A stretch of DNA of 64,000 nt. Source: Schistocephalus solidus (lineage: Eukaryota > Platyhelminthes > Cestoda > Diphyllobothriidea > Diphyllobothriidae). A program made the translations under genes and the position numbers. Shown one piece after another: positions 40,501-50,330 of this stretch (the stretch's first letter is position 1; each line of letters starts with the position of its first letter). Below the pieces are notes generated by a model that saw only the letters and a program-made list of their open reading frames with translations, was not told where the DNA came from and did no database searches. The DNA is taken from contig WEDG01001540.1 of assembly GCA_017591395.1 (NCBI GenBank), forward strand, positions 1 through 64,000. The letters are read 5' to 3'.

Positions 40501-43500
40501 CAGGAAAACAAACCAGCGTTCAAGCATAGGCTTGTTGGGTTTGACACTTAAGGGTTGTTACTTACACATTGAAAACAAACCATTGCAACTGATTCTTCGG
40601 AACATACATTGGGAATAGTCTACCAAATCATGATATTTGGTGCGCTTTTATAGTCTCAAGCAACACTAGAGTTACCAGAGGTTGTTACCTTTGGCGTTAT
40701 ATCGCATTATTTGAGTTTTCCGTACAGAATAATGCCCATAAACATGAACTGTCCTTATAGGTGCATTGAAGTAAATAGCAATGAGAGTCTTCTTATCTTT
40801 TACATCGTTTTTGGACCAGATCTAATGTAGGCTAGTGCGGCCCATATGTCGTATGTCTTAGAGGCTAAAACTTAGTAACTCGAAGTATTTTCATCCTCAA
40901 ACGTTAGGCACAGACATTTTCACTCACTCTAAAACCTATTTTTGTCTTAAGCTTACTGTTTGAAGTTGCAGGTGCCACTATCTATCAACTACAAAAGTAG
41001 CGTTTGCCAGTTTACCAAACATTTCGACGTAGTTCCGAATCCTTCGTTTTTGTAGGGATCATAAATATAGTACAAACATGAACACTTGTCGAATGCGGTT
41101 CATCCTTTGCGTTATTCAAAAGATTTATATCAAAATCTGCCGTTCTGGACTGCCTTCTTATTATATTTTAACTTATTTTGTCTTATTTTAGTTGTCCCGG
41201 CTCCGTTATGATCCTTTTCCGCTTAGTTTTGCAGAATAAAGTGATCCTTCACACAGGTGACTTCAGAGCACAATCATGGATGCTGGAATCACCAAATGTT
41301 TTGAACCACTATATACAATCCCCGAGGCCTTCTTCCTCTGCACGAATAACTACCCTTCTTCTAGATACCACGTAAGGCAATGGTGCAACGTCACCAAATA
41401 GTGTTGTACGTTTTAACCTACCAACGTTTCCTACTTTTGTATTGTAAGTAGGCTTAAAGTTAGAAATATTTATAGCGTCCCGTGGTCGAACGGGAAGGTT
41501 GTTGAGACACTTTTATTTTCCTCTTAGTTACTGTTGTCCGACTTACGGATTTCCTACCCAGGATACCGTCATCTCGGCTGCCGTTAAGGTGACTCGTTAA
41601 TTCCTCCTCTCCGACCCCGACACTCTTGTGGTATGCGGGATGTACAGCATTGGAAAGGAGCGATTTGTCTTAGGTGAGAACACACCGCTAATTCCGATGT
41701 TCGCTATATTAGCTCACTATCTCTTGGACGTTTACCTTCTATTCCTGCCTTATAATGACGATTATTTTGATTGGGGTGTCTAAAAAAACCCGAAACCACC
41801 TCATTCATTTCCATATCAAGCTTAGTATCCCCTTTTTTATCCTAGACATAACATAATTAGTTTGCATGATTTTGTTTCCCTTTAGCCGTTCACATTTTTG
41901 ATGAATCAATCACTTATTCGTCCGCAATTTGTGCTTCTCTGGTCCTACCCGGATCAAAAAACAGTGGGCAAACTTTGCTCTCTTACTCCTGCTGACACTG
42001 ACTTGGTATGATGTCAAAGACCGAGAGGACCAGGAAAATCGTTCATGGTTTCTTTGACTTGCAGCCGAGCATACTCCATCCGGTTTGCGACGGATCACTG
42101 TTCACAGTCTACTCCGTCGCTTTGAGACTATGTGTTGCCTAAGATCCTTGCACTTGGGTGACGAGTTCGTACACAACATGGATTGCGACTATCGATAGGT
42201 CTTGATCGTGGGACTCGATGTGATTACCCTTGCTGCTGTAGTTGGCGTCTTCTGCAATCAGTTCGCATTATGGAACACCACACTACAATATAATGCTGGC
42301 TATCCCCTTCTTACACAGCCACGTAATCAAACCGAGCTTAAGACTGCTATTACCCTCAAACCTGCGGTTCTCAGATTTTCTTTCTCCTCCTAACTTAGCA
42401 TTAATTCTTTCCTATTTTCTTGGATAATCTCATCGGGCAATGCTTGGACGAATGGGCTTGAAAATATCCCGGTGGTGCAATGCCGAGAATTGCGATATTG
42501 GCGAGATTTGAATACAGAACCACGGAAAGACTACAAATGATGTAAATCAGAAAAACGCCATTTTTATTGTTTTATCGTCCTTATACCTTTCTCTATCATG
42601 CTCCCCCTTCATGAACAAGTCCTCGGTTGAGATTAAGCCATTGCTGTCGCATGCCAGTTCAACTCCTTTCGACTACGAGTACAGCTCAAGGCATTTAAGT
42701 GTGAAGTGTCTTCACAGGTGTGAGACATTACATCTATACGCAAGACATTCAGATTTGCGAAAGAGTTTATACTTTTCAGGTCTTGCGGAGGCCCTTGGCT
42801 TGGCGGTCTGGTTGCCATCCAAGCAAAAGCGCCTGATTGAAGCCGCAGCCAGCGGTGGTTGTGCGATCTGTTCCGACCTCCTCCAACGCCAAGCGCCTAC
42901 GAAAGCAGCTGCCGACCTCGTAGTGGCTGACATGGGTAAGCTGAATGCCCACACTCTTCGCACAGAGCTCTGTCCGTCTACCGGCTCCTCCGACCGTCGC
43001 AGTCTGCTGGCCTGGCGTCCTACGGGCTGGACGCACAACAGTGTGCCCAAGAAAAACACCTCTTCTGCAGCTTTTTCGCGCTTACCCTGTCCGAAACTTA
43101 TTCAAGACCTGGCCGACTGTCTGTCTGTCATCCACACCAGTTTCGGACTCACTATCCTTGGTAAGCACATGCACTCATTCCACGTTTATTTCTTATCCAT
43201 TTCGAATACTGCTCTAGTTTGGGTTCTGCCATCCTCTTCTATACGTTTCCAGTCTTAAGTCCCTTTATCTAGTTTTCTGACTATCTTCATTAGGTTCTTC
43301 TTTACCAGCCATTCCACTTCCTTTCTCATTGGATTGCGTGCATGTACGTGCGTTCCATGTTCTCTATTTACTGCAGGGGAAGACGGGTGTGCCTGCCACC
43401 CTATATTTTGGAGACAATATACGTTTTACGGGTGGTGAATAATAAAACAACCTTCAGCGATGTTTATCTACAACGTCGGCAGAGCTCCATTACCGACGAA

Positions 43501-46500
43501 TTGATAGTTCTCAACGAAATATGACAGTCCTGTAAAGGTGCGGACCGTCAAGGTCTAGCATACTGGCTGCCCTGTAAAGTACCCAACATTACACAGCGGC
43601 ACTGTTGCTTCCAGACTACGAATTTTCATAAAATAGGGACTCATTGTCATGCAGTGATCTGGTGCATCAGCGGGGACATCTTCACACAAGCCTGACAGCT
43701 GTTAATGACTTTCCTATACCTCATAGACGATTGTTCGGACAAACTATTACGATTTATGCGACAGCATTCAGTGCATCCGACACTTCCGATTCCTGATCAA
43801 ATGATGTACGAGTATACTAGGGTAGCATGGCTACTCACCCAGGCACGGGCCTTTGGGACTTGATCCTGGAATGTGGAAATGTTCCTAGCCCTTTCACCAG
43901 AAGTCAACCACTGCAACTCCGCTGATACAATATGGTTATTTACTTTCGGTAAAGGATTCCTTACCCAGATTCTGTATATGAAGAAACCATGGTCTCTGGA
44001 GTCAACTAATGTTTCTTCCTCTGGTGAAATCGTTCATGTAACTACCTTGGTACACACGGTATGGTGACCGCTCTTTCGGTACGAGCAACTGAAATTCTGA
44101 TCGCACAGGAGTGACTGAATGGACACTTTCTTTACGCCCCTGTCTTTCCTGTCTATGCCTTTTGTCACCGATCAACTCTACAAAATCTTATTAACTTTTT
44201 ATTCTCGAGATTCCTTACTGTTGCCAGTAACTGTTCTGGGTCTGACGACCCGTTCACTAGCCGCGCTTCTTGATGCAATATTTTCGGAAAGCTGTTAAGC
44301 TCCGCTTACCAAGACCATCTTTAACTAACATATGTTTCACGTTTTGTCTCGAAAATCTACCTTACTGACATTGTAACGATTGTCGTACCACCGGCTAGAC
44401 GGACTGCATTCTGGAAATTAAAAGGTTGCATGCTAACAGTGACGTATAAGGTCAAAAGGCGATCGGATCGGATCATGCTCTGGTCGCAACTCTTCTGAAA
44501 GACCACTCACTAACCGCTCTTGGGTTACCTTATAAGCGATGGCTGGGGGTCTGGAAAAATTAGGCTTTCTGCTGAGCCGTCCCAGTCTAAGGAATGGGTG
44601 AAGAAAAATAAAGACACTAGTCCGTAGGACAGCTGAGAGAATCGTCAGTTCCACTCAACAGTGCAGATCGGATCGCATCATCTCAAGAACCCTACCATTG
44701 TCTTCGCACACAGCCCCCCTCTGATAACACTGTAAACTAGCCGTAACTTAGCCTGGCGAACTTGGTTCAACATTTGCCGAAACCCAGGGTTCTTTGTCTT
44801 AGAAGCTAATACTTAAGAGGGTTGAGAAATCGGGTCGAGGCATTTGGCAAAGCTGTCTTTAAAACCCCAAACTATTGCGGTCTTTAAAAAATTATGAGAT
44901 GTAACCCTTTTTAAGCGCATTTATCTCTTGGGTAACCCGCAAACTTCTGGATCTTGTTGTAGAAATTGCCAGGCTAACAGTATTTTGTGAGTTTTATGAA
45001 CTCTGTCGTAATCAGCATGAAAAGATTTGCGAAAAGACATTCAGGCAGGTGGCATGCTTTACAGAGTTGCCGGGGCAGATTGTTTCCGTAAACATGGATC
45101 GCAGAACTATTTTAAAGCGCAAAGTGCTTGCAAGCAATAATTTCATAGAATACATGCGTGCCAACGATTAGCTATTGAAAGGTACTAACTTAAAACACAT
45201 TTAAATTCATGCAAAAAGACCGAAATTGATGTGTACTGCTTTATTGGCGCGAACAATAGGAAATGGGGAATATTGCCTACCTTGGCAAAGTCGAACCGCG
45301 GAATTCATCCGCGTCAACCGTTTTCTGGAAGGTTGTGATTTTCCCTATTTTCTAGTTTCCACATTGAGCCAATAAGTGCTACTTATTAGAATTTCGGAGT
45401 GCAACTAGCCTTATCGACGTTTGTTTGTTTTCTCAATTTTGAAAACCCAATTAGATTGGCTTTTCGACTGCGAAACTATTTTGGAATATTTATGCCTCAC
45501 GGCCTTGGCTTAATAGAGCAATTTTTATTGGTTCATCACTTTATTAACACCTGCGCCTGTCCTATTGTGCGCTATAATACGAATTAGTGTATTAGCTTCC
45601 AATAGAAAAATAGACACTTAGAAGAACTATTTCGCATCTAAAATCAAATGTACTTTGTAACCTCTCGCATCACGTATTACACGTTTTGAACTGAAGTCTG
45701 TTTCCTGATAAGTGTATTTTATTTACTAAGCTCGCATGAAATGAAAACTTTTGTCGGTTTGGTCGGCTGAGCTTAGCGATTGAAAGTAGGGGCGTTGCAA
45801 CCTTCTGCTTGTTTTCTCCAACAGACAGTTTAGGGTTCAATGCCAGTTTACGTATGCTAGGTCATCGGGCAAGACGCGAATTGAACCTCCATCTCTCTCC
45901 CCCCCCTTGCGCTAGATTCCAGGAACGGTGCCTATTTTCGTTTTCTTAACCCAAACGTAACATTAACCCTGGCCCTTGTCCCACTGGAATGTAGTACAAG
46001 GCCGCCGGTGTTGCGGAGGGAGGGTCCGCTTGATTGAATGACACTCCTCTGTTGTACTTTTCACGTCATCAGCTTAAAAGGACGAAATTTTCGCTGATTC
46101 TACAAAGTTCGTTGAAGGTTACTTTGGGGTTTCGTTCGCCGACCTGTCCCGCGCGCTGCTCAGTTTGCTTTGGACCTCTTGTGTAAAACCCTCGCAGGCG
46201 GCCGCACCCACTAACCGAGAACCGCTACCAACCAAAACGAGGGAGAATGGTTCAGCCATTTTTGGCGTGTCTGGCGTCAGCCAGCGTATTCCGCTCCGAG
46301 GCTGTGAAAACCTGGATCTCGGTCATGAACTCTGTCCTTTTATAACAGTGACAAATATTCGCGCGCAAGTTTTTATTTTTAGATTTGCAACGTTTTAAAA
46401 ACCACACCGTATATTAACTATTTAATTTATTTTTGGCGAAGCCTGCTTTTGGTCGCGCTAGATCCTTCGTTATTTATGCTGATGATAAAATGAGTTAAAC

Positions 46501-46955
46501 CATCCAGAACTATATCACAACTCGATCTAAGCTTGTGGACATCCGTAATTGAAAATCTGTTCAAATGGTATTTCATTTGCACACTATAAAGGGCATGCTT
46601 GTCACCTGCAAGTTTTATTTATAAGCTCCCTCTTACCTTGCTCACTGGCAATTATCGTGCATTTAGAATCTATAAATGGCCCAATTGGCACATTTCGACT
46701 CCATCCTTGAATAAACACAATGCGATTTATTCTCTTTTCTGTTTCCATTTAGGTGCCGCGTACAGTGAACACAGCAGCTTCGTAGAACTAAGGGATTTTG
46801 TTACCGCTCTGCAGCCTCTCAAGGTCCAACAGACCGTTTTTGGTGGTGCGGCTAAGGAGGCCAAACAGCATATAAATTCCTGGCTTTCTGGAATAGCACA
46901 AGTTGCTGTCGTTTCCCCACCTGCCCTCTCAATCGCTAGTTTTTCATCCTCGTAA
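37330..46955 (+). CDS. DCLRE1A: DCLRE1A/SNM1A-like DNA cross-link repair nuclease gene, seven exons, two lesions
   Basis: The family (SNM1A, yeast Pso2) is a nuclear 5'-3' exonuclease of the metallo-beta-lactamase/beta-CASP fold that acts on DNA interstrand cross-links. The exons, joined, give about 473 codons containing family signatures in order: [22 protein letters not shown] (HxHxDH metal site), [49 protein letters not shown] and YSEHSS. SNM1A fits better than Artemis or Apollo because of FTVDAF and LDANHCPG. The protein is about half the length of the human one, mostly lacking its variable N-terminus. Lesions: seven T instead of six at 37,683-37,689, and TAA at 41,598-41,600. All GT-AG sites and phases agree. 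It may be a young pseudogene or contain sequence errors. Confidence 0.92.
37592..37624 (+). other. 33-bp micro-intron 1 (phase 1)
   Basis: It starts GTACGC and ends CGAAG. It has no stop codon and a length divisible by three, so it could be read through, adding 11 residues ([11 protein letters not shown]). Removing it gives [12 protein letters not shown], which lines up without gap with the family's IPGTGFTVDAF. Confidence 0.75.
37625..37759 (+). CDS. DCLRE1A: DCLRE1A-like exon 2, metal-binding HxHxDH, with a 1-bp frameshift
   Basis: It encodes [20 protein letters not shown], then, after one extra T in the run 37,683-37,689, [20 protein letters not shown] and IYCSE in the +1 frame. HFHYDH occupies 37,694-37,711. 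Read as given, the frame turns into [12 protein letters not shown] and ends at a TGA. The donor GTAATT follows at 37,760. Confidence 0.85.
37760..37792 (+). other. 33-bp micro-intron 2 (phase 0)
   Basis: It starts GTAATT and ends ATCAAG, with an in-frame TAA inside. Ending here leaves [10 protein letters not shown] next to YCSE, matching the family's YCSEITGNLLKN. The tempting later acceptor TTTTGCAG at 37,816 would delete eight conserved positions. Confidence 0.75.
37793..37908 (+). CDS. DCLRE1A: DCLRE1A-like exon 3
   Basis: [20 protein letters not shown] continues to [13 protein letters not shown] and two bases of the next codon (CA, phase 2). They complete a His codon with the first T of exon 4, forming LLDANHCPG, motif 3 of the metallo-beta-lactamase site. 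The donor is GTACGT. Confidence 0.85.
37909..41191 (+). other. DCLRE1A-like intron 3, 3.3 kb
   Basis: It ends TTTTGTCTTATTTTAG. Apart from R 3'-UTR pieces at 39,150-39,480 I see no element or coding frame of note. Confidence 0.7.
39150..39480. repeat. R 3'-UTR pieces in opposite orientation inside intron 3
   Basis: 39,160-39,275 read on the minus strand matches the R 3' UTR (GGTTGCTGACTGACGGGATA, then GACTGAGAGTCGGGCTGCAA). 39,290-39,440 on the plus strand matches its end (GACACCGGGCCCATGTAGGG, GTAAGTCACCGTCTCTGTAC, GGAGCACGCGGTGGACATG). The two pieces meet at about 39,285, so an inversion has occurred within an old R copy. Confidence 0.6.
41192..41371 (+). CDS. DCLRE1A: DCLRE1A-like exon 4
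   Basis: It encodes [20 protein letters not shown] and [19 protein letters not shown] is at 41,244-41,267, with the metal-binding Asp. It ends RITTLLLDT plus two bases (AC, phase 2). The stretch between, [19 protein letters not shown], is longer than in the human protein. The donor is GTAAGG. Confidence 0.88.
41372..41527 (+). other. DCLRE1A-like intron 4, 156 bp
   Basis: It begins GTAAGG and ends TTCCTCTTAG. It is phase 2. No feature is seen inside. Confidence 0.8.
41528..41673 (+). CDS. DCLRE1A: DCLRE1A-like exon 5, with in-frame TAA
   Basis: The AC of exon 4 and this T give [20 protein letters not shown], then KVTR, TAA at 41,598-41,600, [20 protein letters not shown] and RFVL plus one base (phase 1). 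The alignment with family members has no gap around the stop, so the TAA replaces one residue (Glu in the human protein). The donor is GTGAGA. Confidence 0.85.
41674..42779 (+). other. DCLRE1A-like intron 5, 1.1 kb
   Basis: It begins GTGAGA and ends TATACTTTTCAG, phase 1. Nothing recognisable is seen inside. Confidence 0.7.
42780..43160 (+). CDS. DCLRE1A: DCLRE1A-like exon 6, beta-CASP region
   Basis: [20 protein letters not shown] and [20 protein letters not shown] lead to [20 protein letters not shown] (AWRPTGWTH at about 43,010-43,036; family FRPTGWTH). It ends [12 protein letters not shown] plus one base (phase 1). The frame is open throughout. The donor is GTAAGC at 43,161. Confidence 0.88.
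43161..46752 (+). other. DCLRE1A-like intron 6, 3.6 kb
   Basis: It begins GTAAGC and ends TCTGTTTCCATTTAG, phase 1. I found no gene or element in it; several short frames are unsupported. A CCCCCC run lies at 45,899-45,906. Confidence 0.6.
46753..46955 (+). CDS. DCLRE1A: DCLRE1A-like exon 7, terminal
   Basis: [40 protein letters not shown] and [20 protein letters not shown] end at TAA 46,953-46,955. YSEHSS (46,761-46,778) is the family's final active-site signature. The domain ends like the human protein (YFREWKLEA) with a short extra Ser-rich tail. No AATAAA is obvious in the next 200 bases. Confidence 0.88.
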
Positions 46956-47369
46956 TTGCCTGGTGACGATAAACCTCCATATGTGGCAGTGAGGACATTA
47001 CCACTGTCGTCTACGCGATCCGTCACACCTGAAGTAGACTGTCTTATCGGCATCTTTGAATAGGTTACCAAGGACTCTGTTTGAGACCTCCTCCTGTATT
47101 TTTACTATTACCTGCATTTCCGACGAACTACCTCACGATACTTCTGTGCGGTTTGTACTTTTTGGCCTTTTATGTCGACGAGTTATGTATTTATATAAAT
47201 TTTGCGTCTGATCAGTCCATCCGGTTACGAGGGAGTACTAACAGGCACACAGCGAGTACACAGTCCTACTTCATCCGATTGGGCACCGCGAATACTTCCG
47301 AGATTGTCCTGTTATCCGTGATATGCGCCCTAATCCCATCGTAAAGCTACCTACCATTTGAGTTTATCG
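46956..47369. other. Stretch downstream of the nuclease gene; nothing seen
   Basis: No element or coding frame is convincing. It ends where the R2 RT fragment begins on the minus strand. Confidence 0.4.
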
Positions 47370-47999
47370 CTCATGGCATCCGCATTTACAGATTCCATCG
47401 AAATTCACTATCTCGGAGGCCTTCGCCAGATCAACGACGGGGTATGGAGGTTAGCCCTCATTTCCTGGAACTTTCCTGCGGTTTGCGGGCGGCCAAAACC
47501 CCATCCACATTGACTATCAGAGAGAAATCCTTGATCTACACGTGTTTGTTCAGGTGATTTAGGAGGACGAGGATGAAGATGTTTACTCCAATGTTTAGGT
47601 GGAAAGTGACTGTAATTATCAAATATATGTCGGTTTCCCTTTGGCTTGTAGTACACGTGGACGATGATCGCTTCTTTGAAGTCTTGGTGAACTTGTCCAA
47701 GTCCCCACGCATAGAAGAGTGAAGGGAGCTTCTTTATCATCCGAGGGTGACGGTACTTGTAGATCCCGGCTGAAATTGTGTATGCTCCGGGTGCTTTGCC
47801 ACTGAAGTTCTGTTGCATTGCTCGGATTGTTTCTAGGAAGGCGAACGGTCCAGGTAGTTATTGTTTTTCACTTGGAGTAGCCGGTCGATGGCGTCGTCGG
47901 AAATGGTTGGTATCCGAGCGAAGGCGTTTCCGAAGTGTTTGGCCCAGTGCCTCAGAATTTGCGAATTCTCCGTTAAAAGTGGTGTTCCGTCAGAACTGA
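47370..47999 (-). pseudogene. R2 RT entry
   Basis: LLTENSQILRHWAKHFGNAF and TISDDAIDRLLQVKNN precede SGKAPGAYTISAGIYKYRHP. Then VHQDFKEAIIVHVYYKPKGN and FLSDSQCGWGFGR lead to EMRANLHTPS. A frameshift then gives VVDLAKASEIVNFDGI, which matches R1's [16 protein letters not shown] and contains the motif A Asp. The element ends shortly after. Confidence 0.82.
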
Positions 48000-48259
48000 G
48001 CAGTGATGCGGTTCCTTTAATGCGGCGACCGTAGACTGGCGTGATTGAGACGAAGAATTCTTCATTTCATTGCGGTCAACGTATATTTGTATCTTCTCGG
48101 TCTTGTGATTCATCTAGGTATTTTGTATCTACAGTCAGTGTTGAAGCAGGCATTGGCATTGAAGAGAGCTGATTTGCTGACGTTCCCGTGGTCGGCATAA
48201 TTTGCGTGCAGTCTGTTCCCCTCTGAGAGCAGCTTGTAGATTTCTTTGTCGTCCTCGAA

Positions 48260-48823
48260 TCAGTCTTGATTTTGATTGTGTTCGCGATCAAGGATACCCA
48301 CTGTGTCTATCGTGGCGTTGTCTTCCAGAGCTAGAATTTTATTCAGGCGGCGATTCAAATGGTTGCTAAAATCTAAGCCACAGGTAAACGTATTCAATAA
48401 AACAGTATTTGACTTACCTAGTAGTTGTTTACCTCGTAGATGCCTGCGGGGTTTTATTTGCAGTCTCATCTTAGAGACGACAATGCCGTGGTCCGCCCAG
48501 TAGTCGGCATCGCAAATCGCTCTTGTCGCTAGTAAGTCACGCGGGTCTTGCCTGTGGGTAAGTCTCGAGTCCAACAGTTGCCGGCGTCGCCGAGGCAGGC
48601 ATTCACCTGGGTTCCTCCATATCAAAAGAATGAAGAACGTTCTAGTCAGGAGGGGACCGTGTGCCACACAGATCAGCCGAAGGATAAGGCCACTTGTGAT
48701 GAGCGCCGATTCCTTAGGAGCCCATGACTTTATCCCATACACCATTTTCTGTGCTGACGTGTGCATTGAAGTCACCAAAGACAATCGGTCCGCCTTCGAC
48801 ACCGTTGCTAGGGGAGTGCACAA
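48260..48823 (-). pseudogene. R2 endonuclease C-terminal half and linker
   Basis: The 187-codon frame includes SGLILRLICVAHGPLLTRTF, then WRNPGECLPRRRRQLLDSRL, LTHRQDPRDLLATRAI, then DYWADHGIVVSKMRLQIKPR. WADH stands where RTE endonucleases have the terminal (S/T)DH and LVISKM follows it. LRGKQLLGKSNTVLLNTF is the linker start. GDFN should be upstream but is not recognisable. Confidence 0.75.
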
Positions 48824-49240
48824 GTCATGAGTTAGAGGTTAGAGTCATCAGGTGATCGTTAATAACCTAGGCAGTCGTTTTACGATATCGTTCCTGGTGG
48901 CAAAGGCTCTGCCTTGGATTGTTCGATCCAGGTGTAGCCGGCACCGACCTCCAGTTTTTCCTTTTCTGAGCATTGTATACCGCTGAGGGCCGCTATGTCC
49001 AACTTGCACCGCGCTAGTACTCAAGCGATTTGCGCTGTCTTCATTTATGGTCGGCTGCTCAGCGATTTCTATAAGAGTGAGCGAAAATTTCATGCTTGCA
49101 TAATACACAGTAACTAGCAGCTTGTGCGGGGAACGGGGATGAAGACGGGAGGTTTCGTTTAGTAGTTTGTTTCGTCTGCTAGTCACGACCAGCTTAAAGA
49201 TGGCGTGATTATCCAGCATTTGCTCAGGGAGAGCGATCGT

Positions 49241-49798
49241 GTCTACTTCTTCTCAACAACTTCCTGAGACTCGCATTTTCACTTGTATAGGCAGTTGCGT
49301 GCAGTTAGTCGACCTCTGACCATGGTAAGCGTGGAGCCTGCAGGAGGTTCTTCTGTGCACAAGACCGGCTTTCTTAACCTGATGGCAGTCACTTCTGTTG
49401 TTGCCAACAGACGCTGTCCCAGTGGCTTAGGGTATTTGGGTGGGGCCTTGTTGACCTCACGAAAAGCTTCGTTGATGACCACATTATGTTCGGGATCAAC
49501 AAGCTGCAAGAATGGTGCTCCTGATTTCGTCATTTTCTAGGCACGATGGAAAGTGTTTTCGCGATTGCTTTTTGGCAGATGTCAACTCATGCGAATGATA
49601 GAACCTGATCCACAGGAGCAGGTAGAGGAGTAAAGGTACATTGGGGTAGTCTGAGATGCTCACCAACTAGTCTTACGAATCCCTCCATGAGAATTTTCGC
49701 AACTCTAAAAAAGCTCAAAGATCACCCCGATGTTAAAGGCGTTCAATAGGGAATATGGATAGCTATGGATAGAGCTAACCATTACCATTACCCTCACC
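49241..49798. other. Stretch upstream of R2; one unexplained open frame
   Basis: A minus-strand frame (49,533-49,279) encodes FLQLVDPEHNVVINEAFREV and LLATTEVTAIRLRKPVLCTE. A serpin-hinge likeness (V-I-x-x-A-F-x-E-V-N-x) is possible but weak, and this may equally be the R2 5' UTR. I do not assign a product. Confidence 0.25.
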
Positions 49799-50330
49799 CA
49801 GCTTCAACCATACGCGCGTTACACGCCGAGGTATCCATAACTACCTAACCGTTAAAATTACCCTCACCCAGTCCATTGTGTTCGTTAGGATTAGCATTCG
49901 TTGCGGCATCAGTAGGGTCGCCCAATAGTTTCTTGCCTTTCAACTTGCACACAGAGGTGCAAATGTTATTTAAGAGTTAGCTGCAACTTTTGCAGGAGTT
50001 TTCAAACTCATTGTAATGAGTTACCGTATGTATAGGGCTATGAATAGCTCGGCGTGTAACGCGCGCATGGTTGAAGCTGGGTGAGGGTAATGGTAATGGT
50101 TAGGTAGTTATGGATAGCTCGGCGTGTAACGCGTGTATGGTTGAAGCAACTTACTCTTAAATAACATTTGCACCTCTGTGTGCAAGTTGAAAGGCAAGAA
50201 AGTATTGGGATACCCTACTGATGCCGCAACGAATGCTAATCATAACGAACACAATGGACTGGGTGAGGGTAATGGTAATGGTTAGGTAGTTATGGATAGC
50301 TCGGCGTGTAACGTGCGTATGGTTGAAGCT
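49799..50330. repeat. Fold-back element with 180-bp inverted arms
   Basis: The left arm (49,799-49,980) and the reverse complement of the right arm (50,151-50,330) match over nearly all their length. They share AGCTTCAACCATACGC, GGCATCAGTAGGGT and TTGCACACAGAGGTGCAAAT, itself with the palindrome TTTGCACCTCTGTGTGCAA. The 170-bp middle holds two more copies of a block (AGCTCGGCGTGTAACGCG and GGTTGAAG, at about 50,046 and 50,115). Another GGTAATGGTAATGGTTAGG block precedes the left arm in inverse (49,777-49,798). No coding frame is seen. Confidence 0.8.

Larger units (their letters stand above)
47370..49240 (-). mobile_element. R2, RTE-like LINE fragment, antisense, 3' part missing
   Basis: Read on the minus strand, it starts with R 5' UTR and endonuclease sequence (CAAATGCTGGATAATCACGC, then ARCKLDIAALSGIQCSEKEK with VGAGYTW). 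The endonuclease C-terminal half and linker follow (48,823-48,260), then RT entry (47,999-47,410) and RT motif A in a shifted frame near 47,450-47,380. The missing 3' part means that it was cut by rearrangement, as LINE insertions normally lose the 5' end. It supplies the part that R1 has deleted. Confidence 0.82.

Noticed and set aside
49279..49533. 84-codon minus-strand frame as a serpin exon
   Set aside because: VVINEAFREVNK recalls a serpin hinge, but the spacing to the following Ala/Thr part is wrong and the frame may lie in the R2 5' UTR.
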